DNA from: Nosocomiicoccus ampullae
Lineage (GTDB): Bacteria; Bacillota; Bacilli; Staphylococcales; Salinicoccaceae
Assembly (NCBI RefSeq): GCF_001696685.1
Contig: NZ_MBFG01000001.1
Span: 124,049 to 188,048, forward strand
DNA length: 64,000 nucleotides
Direction: 5' to 3'
Shown in pieces: positions 41,791 through 54,382 of the stretch. Each line of letters opens with the position of its first letter. Positions within the stretch are counted from its first letter, which is position 1. The notes below the pieces were generated by a model. That model was not told the origin of the DNA. It saw only the letters and a list, made by a program, of their open reading frames with translations, and did no database searches. A program made the translations under genes and the position numbers.

Positions 41791-42618
41791 TTGAAGTTTT
41801 TTAATAAGAATAAAATGATTACGATTGTCTTTTCAGTCATCCTCCTTATTTTATTAATAGGATTTTCTATATCTGATCGTACACATACGACAAAGGCGGA
41901 GATGTTCGTTGGAGATGCGACAGCTACGACACAAAAAGTTATGAAAACTCCGTTTAACTTATTAAGTTTTATATTCGGACCGTCAAAAAACGAAAAAGAA
42001 CTTGAGGCTAAGTTAGATATGTTACCGCAACTTGAAGCGGATTTAAAACGCCTTGAAGAAGAAAATGAAAAATTAAAAGAAGCACTCGATGTATCTTCTA
42101 AAATCGACTATGAAACAATTAATGCACGTGTAATTTCACGTTCGCCAGATCAATGGTTAAATAGTTTTACTATCGATAAAGGAACGAAGCACGGTGTATC
42201 TGAAGGTATGGCCGTTATGACGCCAAAAGGTCTAATTGGGGTTGTAAAACGTGCAAATGGAAGTTCAAGTTTTGTGGAAATGATTACGACAGACGCTGCA
42301 AAGAAAAACATTTCTGTTGAAATACATAACGGAGATAAGCGCCACTACGGTACGATTCAAAGTTATGATGAAAACGGAAATACGTTACTCGTCGGTAATA
42401 TCGTCAACGACGGTAAAATTAAAGAAGGATCAAAAGTATATACATCCGGTTTAACGGGTATTTTCCCAGAAGGGATTATCGTCGGTGAAGTTGTCGATTC
42501 AGTTAACGACCGATATGGCTTAAGCAAAAATGCGAGTGTTAAAATGGATAGCGATATTAATGAACTCGACATGATATTTGTCATTAAACGTGAGCCTGAA
42601 ACTGTAGGTGAGGAATAA
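41791..42618 (+). CDS. mreC: Rod shape-determining protein MreC
   Basis: Bitopic membrane protein that scaffolds peptidoglycan synthesis. The 275-residue protein has one membrane helix (about 7-27), a coiled coil (about 70-105, rich in Leu-Glu-Lys heptads) and two beta domains (VISRSPDQWLNSFTIDKG and GMAVMTPKGLIGVV motifs). Start is TTG with GGGGGTGGAG upstream. mreD follows after 2 bp. mreB is not present, as in cocci, where MreCD persist without it. Confidence 0.93.
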   Translation: MKFFNKNKMITIVFSVILLILLIGFSISDRTHTTKAEMFVGDATATTQKVMKTPFNLLSFIFGPSKNEKELEAKLDMLPQLEADLKRLEEENEKLKEALDVSSKIDYETINARVISRSPDQWLNSFTIDKGTKHGVSEGMAVMTPKGLIGVVKRANGSSSFVEMITTDAAKKNISVEIHNGDKRHYGTIQSYDENGNTLLVGNIVNDGKIKEGSKVYTSGLTGIFPEGIIVGEVVDSVNDRYGLSKNASVKMDSDINELDMIFVIKREPETVGEE

Positions 42619-42620
42619 CG

Positions 42621-43142
42621 ATGCGTTCAATTTTTTTATTTATCGGATTCTTTACTGTATTGTTTTTAGATTTTAGTTTTGCTTCAGTGAGTCCGTTCTC
42701 ACTGTTAGGTTCTGACGTTTATTTTGTACCGAAGTTATTATTTATGATGTTATTACTCGTATCGATTTACTTCGGGCGATCATATAGCATATTTTTTAGT
42801 ATCGTATTCGGAGTCATTTTAGATTTATATACAGGTTCAATTTACGGTATTCATTTATTTGGATTTGTCGCATTTGTATTATTTATGCATTCGGCATTTA
42901 GAGTATTCTATAGAGATATGATAGGGCTATTCTTTGTCGTTATCGTCAATACGTTTTTATTTGATTTTTATATATACGGAATATACAAAGTGATTGGATA
43001 TGTAGATTTACCACTGTTTGATTATATTGCGTTACGTGCAGTGCCGAGTTTATTATTAAACGCATTACTATATATACCACTTCTCATCTTTGTACTCGTT
43101 TTAAGAAAAATAAGAAAAAATGTATTCACAAAACATGCATAA
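42621..43142 (+). CDS. mreD: Rod shape-determining protein MreD
   Basis: A 173-residue membrane protein with five or six helices, partner of MreC. Hydrophobic throughout, with the FGVILDLYTGSIYGIHLFG segment (about 70-90) typical of MreD. Immediately precedes the L21 promoter and leader; the region downstream has no separate terminator, so some read-through into rplU is possible. Confidence 0.9.
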   Translation: MRSIFLFIGFFTVLFLDFSFASVSPFSLLGSDVYFVPKLLFMMLLLVSIYFGRSYSIFFSIVFGVILDLYTGSIYGIHLFGFVAFVLFMHSAFRVFYRDMIGLFFVVIVNTFLFDFYIYGIYKVIGYVDLPLFDYIALRAVPSLLLNALLYIPLLIFVLVLRKIRKNVFTKHA

Positions 43143-43147
43143 AAAGA

Positions 43148-43176
43148 TTGACTCGAGTAGTTAGTATGTGTATACT
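43148..43176 (+). promoter_or_regulatory. Promoter of the rplU-prp-rpmA operon
   Basis: TTGACT (43148-43153), 17 bp, TATACT (43171-43176). Confidence 0.82.
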
Positions 43177-43182
43177 TTAGAA

Positions 43183-43277
43183 GTTGATGAATTTGTAAAC
43201 ATCAACCGCTCAGAACAGGTTTAAGTGATTATTTAATCCACCTATATGGCGTGTCTTATAATTAGGAGGTGTAAAGT
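43183..43277 (+). ncRNA. Ribosomal protein L21 leader
   Basis: About 95 nt of structured leader directly before rplU, in the position of the L21 leader known from Bacillota. Visible elements are the AAGTTGATG...CATCAAC pairing (43181-43206) and a GAACAGGTTTAAGTG region followed by the AGGAGGTG ribosome site. It presumably mediates autoregulation by L21. Assignment is by position and general structure; a covariance-model match was not run. Confidence 0.72.
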
Positions 43278-43586
43278 ATGTTTGCTATCATCGAAACAGG
43301 CGGTAAACAAGTTAAAGTAGAAGAAGGTCAAACAATCTTCGTTGAAAAGCTTGACGCTAATGAAGGTGACACAGTTACTTTTGATCGCGTACTTTTAGTT
43401 GGTGGAGACGACGTTAAAGTCGGTGCGCCAATCGTTGAAGGTGCTACAGTAACTGCGAAAGTTGAACAACAGGGCCGTGGCAAGAAAATCCACGTCGTTA
43501 AGTTCAAACGTAGAAAGAACTACTTACGTAAACAAGGTCATCGTCAGCCATTCACAAAAGTTACAATCGAAAAGATTGATGCGTAA
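43278..43586 (+). CDS. rplU: 50S ribosomal protein L21
   Basis: A 102-residue ribosomal protein that binds 23S rRNA. Starts [17 protein letters not shown] and ends with [19 protein letters not shown], the strongly conserved L21 signature. Overlaps prp by one base and is first in the L21-Prp-L27 operon. Confidence 0.98.
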   Translation: MFAIIETGGKQVKVEEGQTIFVEKLDANEGDTVTFDRVLLVGGDDVKVGAPIVEGATVTAKVEQQGRGKKIHVVKFKRRKNYLRKQGHRQPFTKVTIEKIDA

Positions 43587-43909
43587 TGGTTCATGTTGAA
43601 GTCAAGTTGAAAGATGACGTTGTTAAAAGCATAGAAATGTCTGGCCATGCCGATTATGGAGAACATGGACAAGATATCGTTTGTGCTGGAGCGTCTAGTG
43701 TAGTATTCGGAAACACGAATGCGATATTTCAATTGACAGATGTCGAACCGGTGTTAGATATCAATAATGATGGTGGGTATTTCTTTTTAGAAGTAAAAGA
43801 ATACGACCAATCTGTAGATCTAATACTTAAAACGATGATTATATCACTCGAAACTATAGAACAATCGTATAAAGACTATATTAAGGTAACTAAAAGTGAG
43901 GTGGACTGA
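43586..43909 (+). CDS. prp: Ribosomal-processing cysteine protease Prp
   Basis: Cysteine protease that removes the N-terminal extension of ribosomal protein L27. The 107-residue protein has the catalytic pair His21 (MSGHADYG) and Cys33 (GQDIVCAGAS). It lies between rplU and rpmA, as in all Bacillota with an extended L27, and the L27 gene next door carries the matching cleavage site. Confidence 0.95.
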   Translation: MVHVEVKLKDDVVKSIEMSGHADYGEHGQDIVCAGASSVVFGNTNAIFQLTDVEPVLDINNDGGYFFLEVKEYDQSVDLILKTMIISLETIEQSYKDYIKVTKSEVD

Positions 43910-44194
43910 ATGTTTAAATTAACATTAGACTTACAATTTTTCGCATCGAAAAAAGGGGTAGGATCTACTAGAAACGGTCGTGACTCTCACGCGAAACGTC
44001 TTGGTGCGAAACGCCAAGATGGCCAATTTGTAACAGGTGGTTCAATTTTATTCCGTCAACGCGGAACTAAAATTCATCCAGGTGTAAACGTTGGTAGAGG
44101 TGGAGACGACACATTATTTGCTAAAGTAGATGGAGTCGTAAGATTTGAGCGCGTTGGACGTAACAAAAAACGCGTATCTGTTTACGAAGCGTAA
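43910..44194 (+). CDS. rpmA: 50S ribosomal protein L27 with cleavable N-terminal extension
   Basis: A 94-residue protein at the peptidyl transferase centre. The first 11 residues ([11 protein letters not shown]) form the extension removed by Prp; cleavage after Phe11 exposes the conserved [15 protein letters not shown] start. The extension is two residues longer than the MLKLNLQFF I recall from Staphylococcus aureus. Starts at the base following the prp stop. Confidence 0.98.
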   Translation: MFKLTLDLQFFASKKGVGSTRNGRDSHAKRLGAKRQDGQFVTGGSILFRQRGTKIHPGVNVGRGGDDTLFAKVDGVVRFERVGRNKKRVSVYEA

Positions 44195-44202
44195 TAAAAC
44201 AG

Positions 44203-44231
44203 GCATCAGCGATTCGCTGATGCTTTTTTTT
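44203..44231 (+). terminator. Terminator of the L21/L27 operon
   Basis: GCATCAGCG / CGCTGATGC stem, 3-nt loop, eight T. Confidence 0.93.
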
Positions 44232-44275
44232 ATGTCAGTATATTATGTATAATAGATAAGAATGGAGGTGTCGGT

Positions 44276-45556
44276 ATGTTTGCAGATTATGCGAAGATCT
44301 ATGTAAAAGCAGGAAACGGTGGTAATGGAATCGTTGCGTACCGAAGAGAAAAATATGAACCTATGGGTGGCCCAGCAGGTGGAGACGGTGGTAACGGTGC
44401 AGACATCGTTATGGAAGTCGACGAAGGGCTTAATACGTTAATGGACTTTAAATATCAGCGTCACTTTAAAGCAGAGCACGGTGAATCTGGTATGAGTTCA
44501 AATAAACACGGTAAAAATCGTGAACCGATGATTTTAAAAGTACCACCAGGTACAGTAGTTAAAAATGCTGAAACTGAAGAAGTCATTGCAGATTTAACGA
44601 CACATACTCAGCGTGCAGTCATCGCAAAAGGTGGTCGTGGTGGACGAGGGAACTCTCGTTTTGTATCGAGTAGAAATACAGCACCAGATTTTGCTGAAGG
44701 TGGAGAACCAGGAGAAGAATTCGACCTTATATTAGAATTAAAGTTAATGGCGGACGTCGGTTTAGTAGGATTTCCAAGTGTTGGAAAGTCGACGTTATTA
44801 AGTCGTGTATCTCGCGCGACACCAAAAATTGCGTCATATCCATTTACAACGATTCAACCGAATTTAGGTGTTGTAATCGTTAGAGATAAGTCATTTGTTA
44901 TGGCGGACTTACCAGGGTTAATTGAAGGTGCTGCTGACGGAACAGGTCTTGGAATACAGTTTTTAAGACACGTCGAACGTACTAAAGTTCTCGTACACGT
45001 CATCGACATCGCAGAAACAGAGTATAGAGATGCGGTGGAAGACTATAAAATCATTCGCAATGAATTAAAAGAATACAACGAGAAATTATTAAAACGACCA
45101 GAAATTATCGCTTTAAATAAAATCGAAGTACTTCAAGATAGAGAAAATATTGAACGATTTAAACGTGAAGTCGAGACGGATTCTAAAATTGTTGAAATTT
45201 CAGCAGTGACTGGAGAAGGTATTCAAGCGTTAAACGATTTAATTATCGAAACGTTAGAAAATTATGTCCCTGAAGAGGAAGAAGAAACAATAGACCAAGA
45301 CGTGCGCGTCGTGTATCGACATGAAAAACAAGAAGCACCGTTTGAAATTAAACGCGGTATGGACGGAACATTTGAAATTCACGGTAAAGAAATCGAAACG
45401 CTATTTATGCGTACAGACTTCTCGCGTGACGCAGCAGTCAGAAGATTTGCTCGCCAAATGCGTTCGATGGGTATCGATGACGCGTTAAGAGAAAAAGGCG
45501 TACAATCTGGAGATGTCGTTAGAATTAAAGACTTTGAATTTGAATTTATTGAATAG
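44276..45556 (+). CDS. obg: Obg-family GTPase ObgE/CgtA
   Basis: Essential GTPase for late 50S assembly and stress control. The 426-residue protein has the glycine-rich Obg domain (1-158; [15 protein letters not shown]), the G domain with G1 GFPSVGKST (about 165), G3 DLPGLIEGA and G4 NKIE, and a C-terminal OCT domain from about 345. It follows the L27 terminator and starts the long run obg-ruvAB-queA-tgt-yajC. GGAGGTG precedes the ATG. Confidence 0.97.
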   Translation: MFADYAKIYVKAGNGGNGIVAYRREKYEPMGGPAGGDGGNGADIVMEVDEGLNTLMDFKYQRHFKAEHGESGMSSNKHGKNREPMILKVPPGTVVKNAETEEVIADLTTHTQRAVIAKGGRGGRGNSRFVSSRNTAPDFAEGGEPGEEFDLILELKLMADVGLVGFPSVGKSTLLSRVSRATPKIASYPFTTIQPNLGVVIVRDKSFVMADLPGLIEGAADGTGLGIQFLRHVERTKVLVHVIDIAETEYRDAVEDYKIIRNELKEYNEKLLKRPEIIALNKIEVLQDRENIERFKREVETDSKIVEISAVTGEGIQALNDLIIETLENYVPEEEEETIDQDVRVVYRHEKQEAPFEIKRGMDGTFEIHGKEIETLFMRTDFSRDAAVRRFARQMRSMGIDDALREKGVQSGDVVRIKDFEFEFIE

Positions 45557-45564
45557 GTGAAAAT

Positions 45565-46158
45565 ATGTATCAGTATATTAAAGGCACGCTCACAGAAATT
45601 CATGCGAATTATGTGACACTGGAAACAGCTGGTATTGGGTATTTAATCGTTGCTGCAAATCCTTATCATTTTGAAAAGTATTTAAATCAAGAGACGCGTA
45701 TTTACGTTGAACAAATCGTTCGTGAAGATAGTCTCACGTTATATGGATTTAGCAATATAAGTGAAAAGGAAATGTTTCAGTCGCTATTAAAAGTGACTGG
45801 AATTGGACCAAAAAGTGCGCTCGCAATTCTCGCGACGTCAACACCGTCTGAAGTCGTAAATGCGATTGAAAACGAAGATCAAAAGTATTTACAAAAATTC
45901 CCTGGTATAGGTAAGAAAACCTCTCAACAAATCATTTTAGATTTAAAAGGGAAGTTAAAAGCAGACTTTAAAGCTGAGGTAAAATTACAGCAATCAACGC
46001 GTTCAAACGACGTCATTGTAGAGGAAGCACTTGAAACATTAAAAGCACTCGGATACAGCAAACGTGAGTTAAAATCGTTAGAAAAATATTTATCGAAGCA
46101 AGAACTCACAACTGTCGAAGATGCAGTGAAATTAAGTTTAAGACATATCGTTGAATAG
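45565..46158 (+). CDS. ruvA: Holliday junction branch migration protein RuvA
   Basis: Tetrameric junction-binding subunit of RuvAB. The 197-residue protein has the OB-fold start ([20 protein letters not shown]), two helix-hairpin-helix motifs ([13 protein letters not shown] and [17 protein letters not shown]) and a C-terminal RuvB-binding domain ([16 protein letters not shown]). It starts 8 bp after obg and precedes ruvB by 17 bp. Confidence 0.97.
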   Translation: MYQYIKGTLTEIHANYVTLETAGIGYLIVAANPYHFEKYLNQETRIYVEQIVREDSLTLYGFSNISEKEMFQSLLKVTGIGPKSALAILATSTPSEVVNAIENEDQKYLQKFPGIGKKTSQQIILDLKGKLKADFKAEVKLQQSTRSNDVIVEEALETLKALGYSKRELKSLEKYLSKQELTTVEDAVKLSLRHIVE

Positions 46159-46175
46159 AACAGGAGACGATAATC

Positions 46176-47185
46176 ATGGACGATAGAATTTTAGATCAGT
46201 CGCTAATAGAAGGTGAAGCGAGAGAAGAGTTATCGCTTCGCCCGTTATATTTATCACAATATATCGGTCAAGATACGATTAAAAGGAATTTACAAATTTT
46301 TATAGATGCGGCAAAGATGCGTGAGGAACCACTCGATCACGTTATTTTACACGGTCCACCGGGGCTTGGTAAAACTACGTTATCAAATATTATCGCGCAT
46401 GAAATGAACGTAAATATACGAACGACTGCAGGTCCTGCAATTGAACGTGCGGGAGATTTAGCGGCGATTTTATCGAGCTTAGAACCTGGAGATGTTTTAT
46501 TTATCGATGAAATTCACAGGCTCCCGCGTATCGTCGAAGAAATTTTATATTCTGCGATGGAAGATTATTTTATTGACGTTGTCATCGGTCAAGGAGATGA
46601 AGCGAGAAGTATTCGTATTGACTTACCACCATTTACGTTAGTCGGTGCAACGACGCGTTTTGGGAGTTTATCCGCACCGCTTAGAGACCGTTTCGGAATA
46701 CAATTACGATTAGAATACTACTCAAACGACGCGTTACAAACGATTGTTGAACGTACCGCGGATATTTTTGACGTGAAAATCGATGAAACGTCTGCATACG
46801 AACTCGCGAGAAGAAGTCGCGGAACTCCGCGTATTGCGAACCGCTTACTAAGACGCGTTCGTGATTTCTCAATGGTGAAAGGTGAAGCGTCGATTTCACT
46901 AGAAACGACGAATGATGCACTACGCGTTTTAGAAGTCGATGAAGAAGGACTCGATCCGATCGACCATAAAGTCATGACGACAATTATCGATACGTATGGC
47001 GGAGGTCCTGTCGGTTTAGAAACGGTCGCTGTATCAATAGGTGAAGAAGTCGTCACGTTAATTGACGTATACGAACCGTATTTAATCCAACGTGGATTTT
47101 TACAACGTACACCAAGAGGTCGTGAAGCGACAGCAAAAAGTTATGACTATTTTAAACGACACAAACATATAGAGGATAATGAATC

Positions 47186-47189
<4 letters not shown>
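46176..47189 (+). CDS. ruvB: Holliday junction helicase RuvB
   Basis: AAA+ motor of branch migration. The 337-residue protein has Walker [10 protein letters not shown] (about 62-70), Walker B FIDEIHR (about 112), sensor 1 GATTRFG, arginine finger RDRFG and a C-terminal winged helix (QRTPRGR). Overlaps queA by 4 bp. Confidence 0.97.
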
Positions 47190-49364
<2,175 letters not shown>

Positions 49365-49378
49365 GAGGAGGGAATCAC

Positions 49379-49636
49379 GTGGATTTACTAGTAACTTTAC
49401 TACCATTTATCGCAATTTTTGCTGTGATGTATTTTTTAATGATTCGTCCAGCACAAAAGCGTCAAAAACAAATTAATGAAATGCAAGCAGGTTTACAAAA
49501 AGGTGATGAAGTTGTAACAATCGGTGGCCTTACAGGTGTCGTTGAATCTTTCGATGCGAACTACATGTATTTAAAAGTCGATGAAGGCACAACTTTAAAA
49601 TTTGAACGCCGTGCGTTACACCAAGTAACTAAGTAA
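49379..49636 (+). CDS. yajC: Preprotein translocase accessory subunit YajC
   Basis: An 85-residue protein with one N-terminal membrane helix (about 2-22, ending MIRPAQKRQKQ) and a small cytoplasmic domain (GDEVVTIGGLTGVV). It associates with SecDF and YidC. The gene starts GTG after GAGGAGGG and is followed by a terminator and then secDF. Confidence 0.95.
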   Translation: MDLLVTLLPFIAIFAVMYFLMIRPAQKRQKQINEMQAGLQKGDEVVTIGGLTGVVESFDANYMYLKVDEGTTLKFERRALHQVTK

Positions 49637-49641
49637 TTGAA

Positions 49642-49665
49642 AGTCGACAAATGTCGGCTTTTTTT
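49642..49665 (+). terminator. Terminator of the tgt-yajC transcript
   Basis: AGTCGACA / TGTCGGCT stem with one G-U pair, 2-nt nominal loop, and a seven-T tract. Confidence 0.82.
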
Positions 49666-49740
49666 AATTTATATTTAGTTTTAACCAAATTATCGTTATA
49701 ATGTATATATTAATTTACATAACATAAAAAGGGTGACACT

Positions 49741-52020
49741 GTGAAAAAGAAACCAAGTAGAATTATAAGTATGTTACTCATCGTCGTACTTTTAGGTACA
49801 GCGATTGGGCTTACTTATAAAGACATAGTTAAAGACGTTAACTTAGGTTTAGACCTTCAAGGTGGATTTGAGGTACTTTACCAAGTTGAGCCACTAGAAA
49901 AAGACGATACGATTGAACAAAAAGATGTCGAAGCGACAGCTTCAACACTAGATTCACGTGTAAACGTACTCGGTGTATCTGAACCGAACATTCAAATAGA
50001 AGAAGGAAATCGTATCCGAGTACAACTTGCCGGAGTTGAAAACCAACAAGAAGCACGTGAGTTACTTTCAACGCAAGCAGAACTTACAATTCGTGACGTT
50101 GAAGATAATGTTTTACTATCCGGTAAAGATTTAGTACAAGGTGGGGCGAGTCAAGGGTATGACGATTTAAACCAACCGATCGTATCTTTAAAATTAAAAG
50201 ATGCAAGTAAGTTCCATGAAATAACAAAAGAAATTTCTGAAAAACAGAAAGGAGCAAATCTTTTAGTTATTTGGATGGACTTTGAAGAAGGCGTCGACTC
50301 TTTCGTTGAAGAAGCCAAAAAAGAAGATTCTAAATATATTTCAGCAGCTTCAGTGGATAAACCAATTAACTCAACAGAAGTAATGATTTCTGGAGGGTTT
50401 GGTGATAAAGAAGGGTTACAACGTGCTCAAAACATTGCAGCATTACTAAACTCTGGTGCGTTACCTGTTAAGTTAACTGAAATTTATTCGACAAGTGTCG
50501 GCGCACAGTTTGGTGAAGAGGCGCTCGATAAAACTGTAACAGCAGGTTTAATTGGTGTCGCAATCGTACTCATTTATATGCTTATTTTCTATAGAGTACC
50601 AGGACTCATTGCGTCAGTTACACTCGTCGTGTACATTTACTTAACGCTCGTAATGTTTAACTTAATTAGCGGTGTGTTAACACTCCCTGGTATTGCAGCG
50701 TTAATATTAGGGGTCGGTATGGCCGTTGACGCAAATATTATTTTATATGAACGTATAAAAGAAGAAATACGAATCGGACGAAGTATTAAAGAATCGTATA
50801 AAAAAGGTGCGAATCAGTCATTATGGACAATTATTGACGCGAACTTAACGACGTTAATCGCTGCGATTATTTTATTCATATTCGGTACGTCTAGCGTTAA
50901 AGGATTCGCGACGATGCTCTTACTATCTATTTTAATGAGTTTCGTTACAGCAGTATTCTTAACTCGCGTACTGATGCGTTTACTCGTTTCATCTGGCTGG
51001 ATGGACAACAAACCGCAGTTATTCGGTTTAAAGAAAAAGCATATCCATAACATTCGTGAAGGGGTAAATGTTCAAGAACTAACGACTGTTTGGGATGGAC
51101 TAAAATTTGCAGAACATGCGAAGAAATTCTTCCTATTAAGTGGTCTCATTATCGTAGCAGGAATCGCTATTTTATCAATATATAGACTGAACCTCGGAAT
51201 CGACTTTACGAGTGGTACACGTGCAGATATTGTCGCTGAGTCTAATACGACAGAACAGTCTGTAAGAGATGATTTAGTTGAACTTGGACTAGAGCCAGAA
51301 AGTTTAACGAAGTCAGGGGATAAGACAGTTGTTGCGCGCTACTCAAAAGATTTAGATAAAAACCAAATTGCAGAGTTACAATCATTCTTTGAAGAGAAGT
51401 ACGGCGAAACTCCGATGACGAGTACAGTGAGTCCAGTCGTTGGACAAGAGCTCGTTAAAAACGCAATTAAAGCATTACTTATAGCGTCAGTTGCGATTAT
51501 TATATACGTAACGATTCGTTTTGAATGGCGTATGGGATTACCGGCTGTTCTTGCGTTACTGCATGACGTATTTGTAATGATTGCGGTATTCAGTTTCTTT
51601 AGATTAGAAGTCGATATTACATTTATTGCCGCAGTACTAACAATCGTCGGTTACTCAATTAACGATACGATTGTTACGTTAGACCGTATTCGTGAAAACA
51701 ATAAAAAGATGAAAGTATATCATAGTGAAGACGATATTAATCGCCTCATCAATACGTCATTAAGACAAACGATGACACGTTCATTAAACACAGTAATTAC
51801 TGTAATCATCGTCGTTGTTTTCCTCGTATTTATGGGAAGCGAATCGATCTTTACGTTCTCAGTTGCGTTACTCGTTGGTTTAATTAGTGGTGTATACTCA
51901 TCTCTATTTATCGCAATTCAATTATGGGGTGTTCTTAAAAAGAGACAACTTCGTAAAAATGGTGGTAAACTAGTTGTATACGAAGAAAAACGTAGTAATG
52001 ATGATAAAGTATTAGTATAA
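49741..52020 (+). CDS. secDF: Fused protein translocase SecDF
   Basis: Uses the proton gradient to assist protein export through SecYEG. The 759-residue protein is a SecD-SecF fusion: SecD half with VNLGLDLQGGFEV (about 32-44), P1 domain and six helices with GVGMAVDANIILYERIKEE; SecF half from about 455 with LGIDFTSGT and VGYSINDTIVTLDRIREN. The fusion is the usual form in Bacillus and Staphylococcus. Start is GTG. Confidence 0.97.
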   Translation: MKKKPSRIISMLLIVVLLGTAIGLTYKDIVKDVNLGLDLQGGFEVLYQVEPLEKDDTIEQKDVEATASTLDSRVNVLGVSEPNIQIEEGNRIRVQLAGVENQQEARELLSTQAELTIRDVEDNVLLSGKDLVQGGASQGYDDLNQPIVSLKLKDASKFHEITKEISEKQKGANLLVIWMDFEEGVDSFVEEAKKEDSKYISAASVDKPINSTEVMISGGFGDKEGLQRAQNIAALLNSGALPVKLTEIYSTSVGAQFGEEALDKTVTAGLIGVAIVLIYMLIFYRVPGLIASVTLVVYIYLTLVMFNLISGVLTLPGIAALILGVGMAVDANIILYERIKEEIRIGRSIKESYKKGANQSLWTIIDANLTTLIAAIILFIFGTSSVKGFATMLLLSILMSFVTAVFLTRVLMRLLVSSGWMDNKPQLFGLKKKHIHNIREGVNVQELTTVWDGLKFAEHAKKFFLLSGLIIVAGIAILSIYRLNLGIDFTSGTRADIVAESNTTEQSVRDDLVELGLEPESLTKSGDKTVVARYSKDLDKNQIAELQSFFEEKYGETPMTSTVSPVVGQELVKNAIKALLIASVAIIIYVTIRFEWRMGLPAVLALLHDVFVMIAVFSFFRLEVDITFIAAVLTIVGYSINDTIVTLDRIRENNKKMKVYHSEDDINRLINTSLRQTMTRSLNTVITVIIVVVFLVFMGSESIFTFSVALLVGLISGVYSSLFIAIQLWGVLKKRQLRKNGGKLVVYEEKRSNDDKVLV

Positions 52021-52023
52021 AAT

Positions 52024-52054
52024 AACGTCTAGGCAAATCGCCTAGACGTTTTTT
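52024..52054 (+). terminator. Terminator of secDF
   Basis: AACGTCTAGGC / GCCTAGACGTT 11-bp stem, 5-nt loop, TTTTTT. Confidence 0.9.
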
Positions 52055-52067
52055 AAAGGATGATTAT

Positions 52068-54314
52068 ATGTACGAGTCAACATATCATTGGATTTTAAAT
52101 GAAAATGAATCGTCTATTACAGACGAACTTATCGAACGATATAAATTAAGTGAACTCAGTCAACATATTTTAGAAAATCGTGGGTTCACATCTGAAGATG
52201 ATTTAAAGAAAATATTAGAACCAGAAACACATTCACCGTCACTCATATATGATATCGACAAAGCGACAGAGTTAATCCAGGAGCATGTTAACAATCAAAG
52301 TCGAATTTTAATATACGGGGACTATGATGCGGATGGAATTACGAGTACGACGATTCTTTATAAAGCGTTAAAAAAACGAAATATAAACGTGTATTTCTTT
52401 ATCCCAAATCGTGTCGATCACGGTTATGGTTTAAATTACGATTTACTACAAGAAGAAGTCATCGGGAATTTTGACTTAGTAATTACAGTTGATAATGGGG
52501 TCACACATATTAAAGAAATTGAATTACTAAGAGAGAATGATATAGACGTCATCGTCATCGATCACCATGAATTTAGTGAGGAAATGCCAAATGCAGTTAT
52601 CATTCACCCGAATCATCCAAATGGAAATTATCCATGTAACAACTTAGCCGGGGTCGGTATTACTTATAAAGTGATTGAAGCGCTAGGATACGTTGAAGAT
52701 GAATTTATTGGCCTTGTTGCGATCGGAACGATTGCAGATATGGTGCCGATGTTTGATGAGAATCGATATTTTGTCATTCATGGGTTAGATTATTTAAACA
52801 GTCATACGAATATTGGTGTAAAAGCACTGTTGAATGCCGCGAAATCTTCAGGTGAAATTACCGAAGAGACGGTCGGTTTTACGATTGCACCGCGTTTAAA
52901 TGCAACGGGTCGTATAGACGAAGCGAGTATATCAGTATCTCTCTTACTTTCAGAAAGTTATAGTGAAGCGGAAATGATAGCTACAGAAATAGAGATGTTA
53001 AATGATACTAGAAAGCAAATGGTTGAGGATACGTACGCTGAAGCGGTAGAGTTTTTAAATGCTGACGATAACATTCACGTCATTTACGGTGATTTATGGC
53101 ATCCTGGTGTGTTAGGAATCGTTGCTTCTAAAATAGTTGAAGCATACGGTGTACCGGCAATTTTACTGACAAAAGATGAAGATGTATACACTGGAAGTGC
53201 GCGTTCAATTAATACGATAGAACTACTTCAAGAATTATCACATTTAAAAGTGTCTCATGTTGCACACGGACATAATCAAGCGTTTGGTATTAAAGTACCA
53301 ATAGAATCCATGGACGATTTTAAAGATGAATTAACAGCGTACATGAACGACAAAGGATCTTCATCAAAACCGACTAGAGATGTTGATTTAAAGCTAACGA
53401 ACAAGAACGTTACGACAGATGATATTAAGGCATTAAATGCATTGCGACCGTTTGGACATGGATTTTTAGCACCAACAGTCATGATAAGTGGCGCACGAAT
53501 TGATTCGATTCGCCAGCTCGGAGTTGATAACAAGCATTTAAAAATGACGCTTTACGATTATAGTTTTGAAGTCATCGGATTTAACTACGGGGAATTATAC
53601 AACGAGACATCTCAAGGCGAGAAAATTTACATGATTGGAACGCTCGGTATCAACGAGTTTAACGGTGTAGAAAAAGTTCAACTCGTATTAAATGACGCTG
53701 AAATTAAAGATATGCAGCTATTTGATATGCGTTCAAAAAACAATCAAAACTTTAAACGTATTAATAAAAAGAGTGATATTTTCTTTATCGCTGAAGATAA
53801 AGAAAAGCTCGGTGATAACTATTTCCATTACGGTGAGACGATTATTTATAACGTTGACCAAGTGATTTTTAGAGATTTGCCAATTTCTATACAAAATTTT
53901 GAAGCATCAGTGAAGCAATTAAAAACTTCAAAACTCGTCGCTATTTTTGATGATAAAGATAATTTATTCTTTAGTGGGATTCCTAAAGTTCAAACGATTG
54001 AACATGTGTATGAAACGATTATTAATGCTGAAAATGGTGCGATTGACTTAAAAAAATATGCACCACAATTTGCAAAAAAACATAATATTACTATGGATAT
54101 GCTCGTCAAAGTATTAAATGTTTTAGATGATTTAAATCGTGTTAAATTAAATGAAGGCGTCATTTTTTACAATGAGGATTTAACGTCTGATCTCGTCGTC
54201 ATCGAATCGAAATATTTTAAACAACTTAGTGAAAAGTTAAATGCGGAGACGATTTTAAAAATGTCCTCGAGACCAGAGTTAAAAACATATATTGAAACGC
54301 TAATAAACGAATAA
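52068..54314 (+). CDS. recJ: Single-stranded-DNA-specific exonuclease RecJ
   Basis: 5'-3' ssDNA exonuclease of recombination and mismatch repair. The 748-residue protein has DHH motifs YGDYDADGITST (about 83-94), DNGV, VIDHHEF (about 164) and IGTIADMVP, then DHHA1 and OB domains (about 330-560) and the C-terminal extension found in Firmicutes (about 560-748). An AAGGATGA site lies before the ATG. Confidence 0.96.
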   Translation: MYESTYHWILNENESSITDELIERYKLSELSQHILENRGFTSEDDLKKILEPETHSPSLIYDIDKATELIQEHVNNQSRILIYGDYDADGITSTTILYKALKKRNINVYFFIPNRVDHGYGLNYDLLQEEVIGNFDLVITVDNGVTHIKEIELLRENDIDVIVIDHHEFSEEMPNAVIIHPNHPNGNYPCNNLAGVGITYKVIEALGYVEDEFIGLVAIGTIADMVPMFDENRYFVIHGLDYLNSHTNIGVKALLNAAKSSGEITEETVGFTIAPRLNATGRIDEASISVSLLLSESYSEAEMIATEIEMLNDTRKQMVEDTYAEAVEFLNADDNIHVIYGDLWHPGVLGIVASKIVEAYGVPAILLTKDEDVYTGSARSINTIELLQELSHLKVSHVAHGHNQAFGIKVPIESMDDFKDELTAYMNDKGSSSKPTRDVDLKLTNKNVTTDDIKALNALRPFGHGFLAPTVMISGARIDSIRQLGVDNKHLKMTLYDYSFEVIGFNYGELYNETSQGEKIYMIGTLGINEFNGVEKVQLVLNDAEIKDMQLFDMRSKNNQNFKRINKKSDIFFIAEDKEKLGDNYFHYGETIIYNVDQVIFRDLPISIQNFEASVKQLKTSKLVAIFDDKDNLFFSGIPKVQTIEHVYETIINAENGAIDLKKYAPQFAKKHNITMDMLVKVLNVLDDLNRVKLNEGVIFYNEDLTSDLVVIESKYFKQLSEKLNAETILKMSSRPELKTYIETLINE

Positions 54315-54382
54315 AAACGATGTGTATACGTATGAATTATGTTAAAATAATAGTATTAAATGTAAAGGTGCGAGATTATTAA

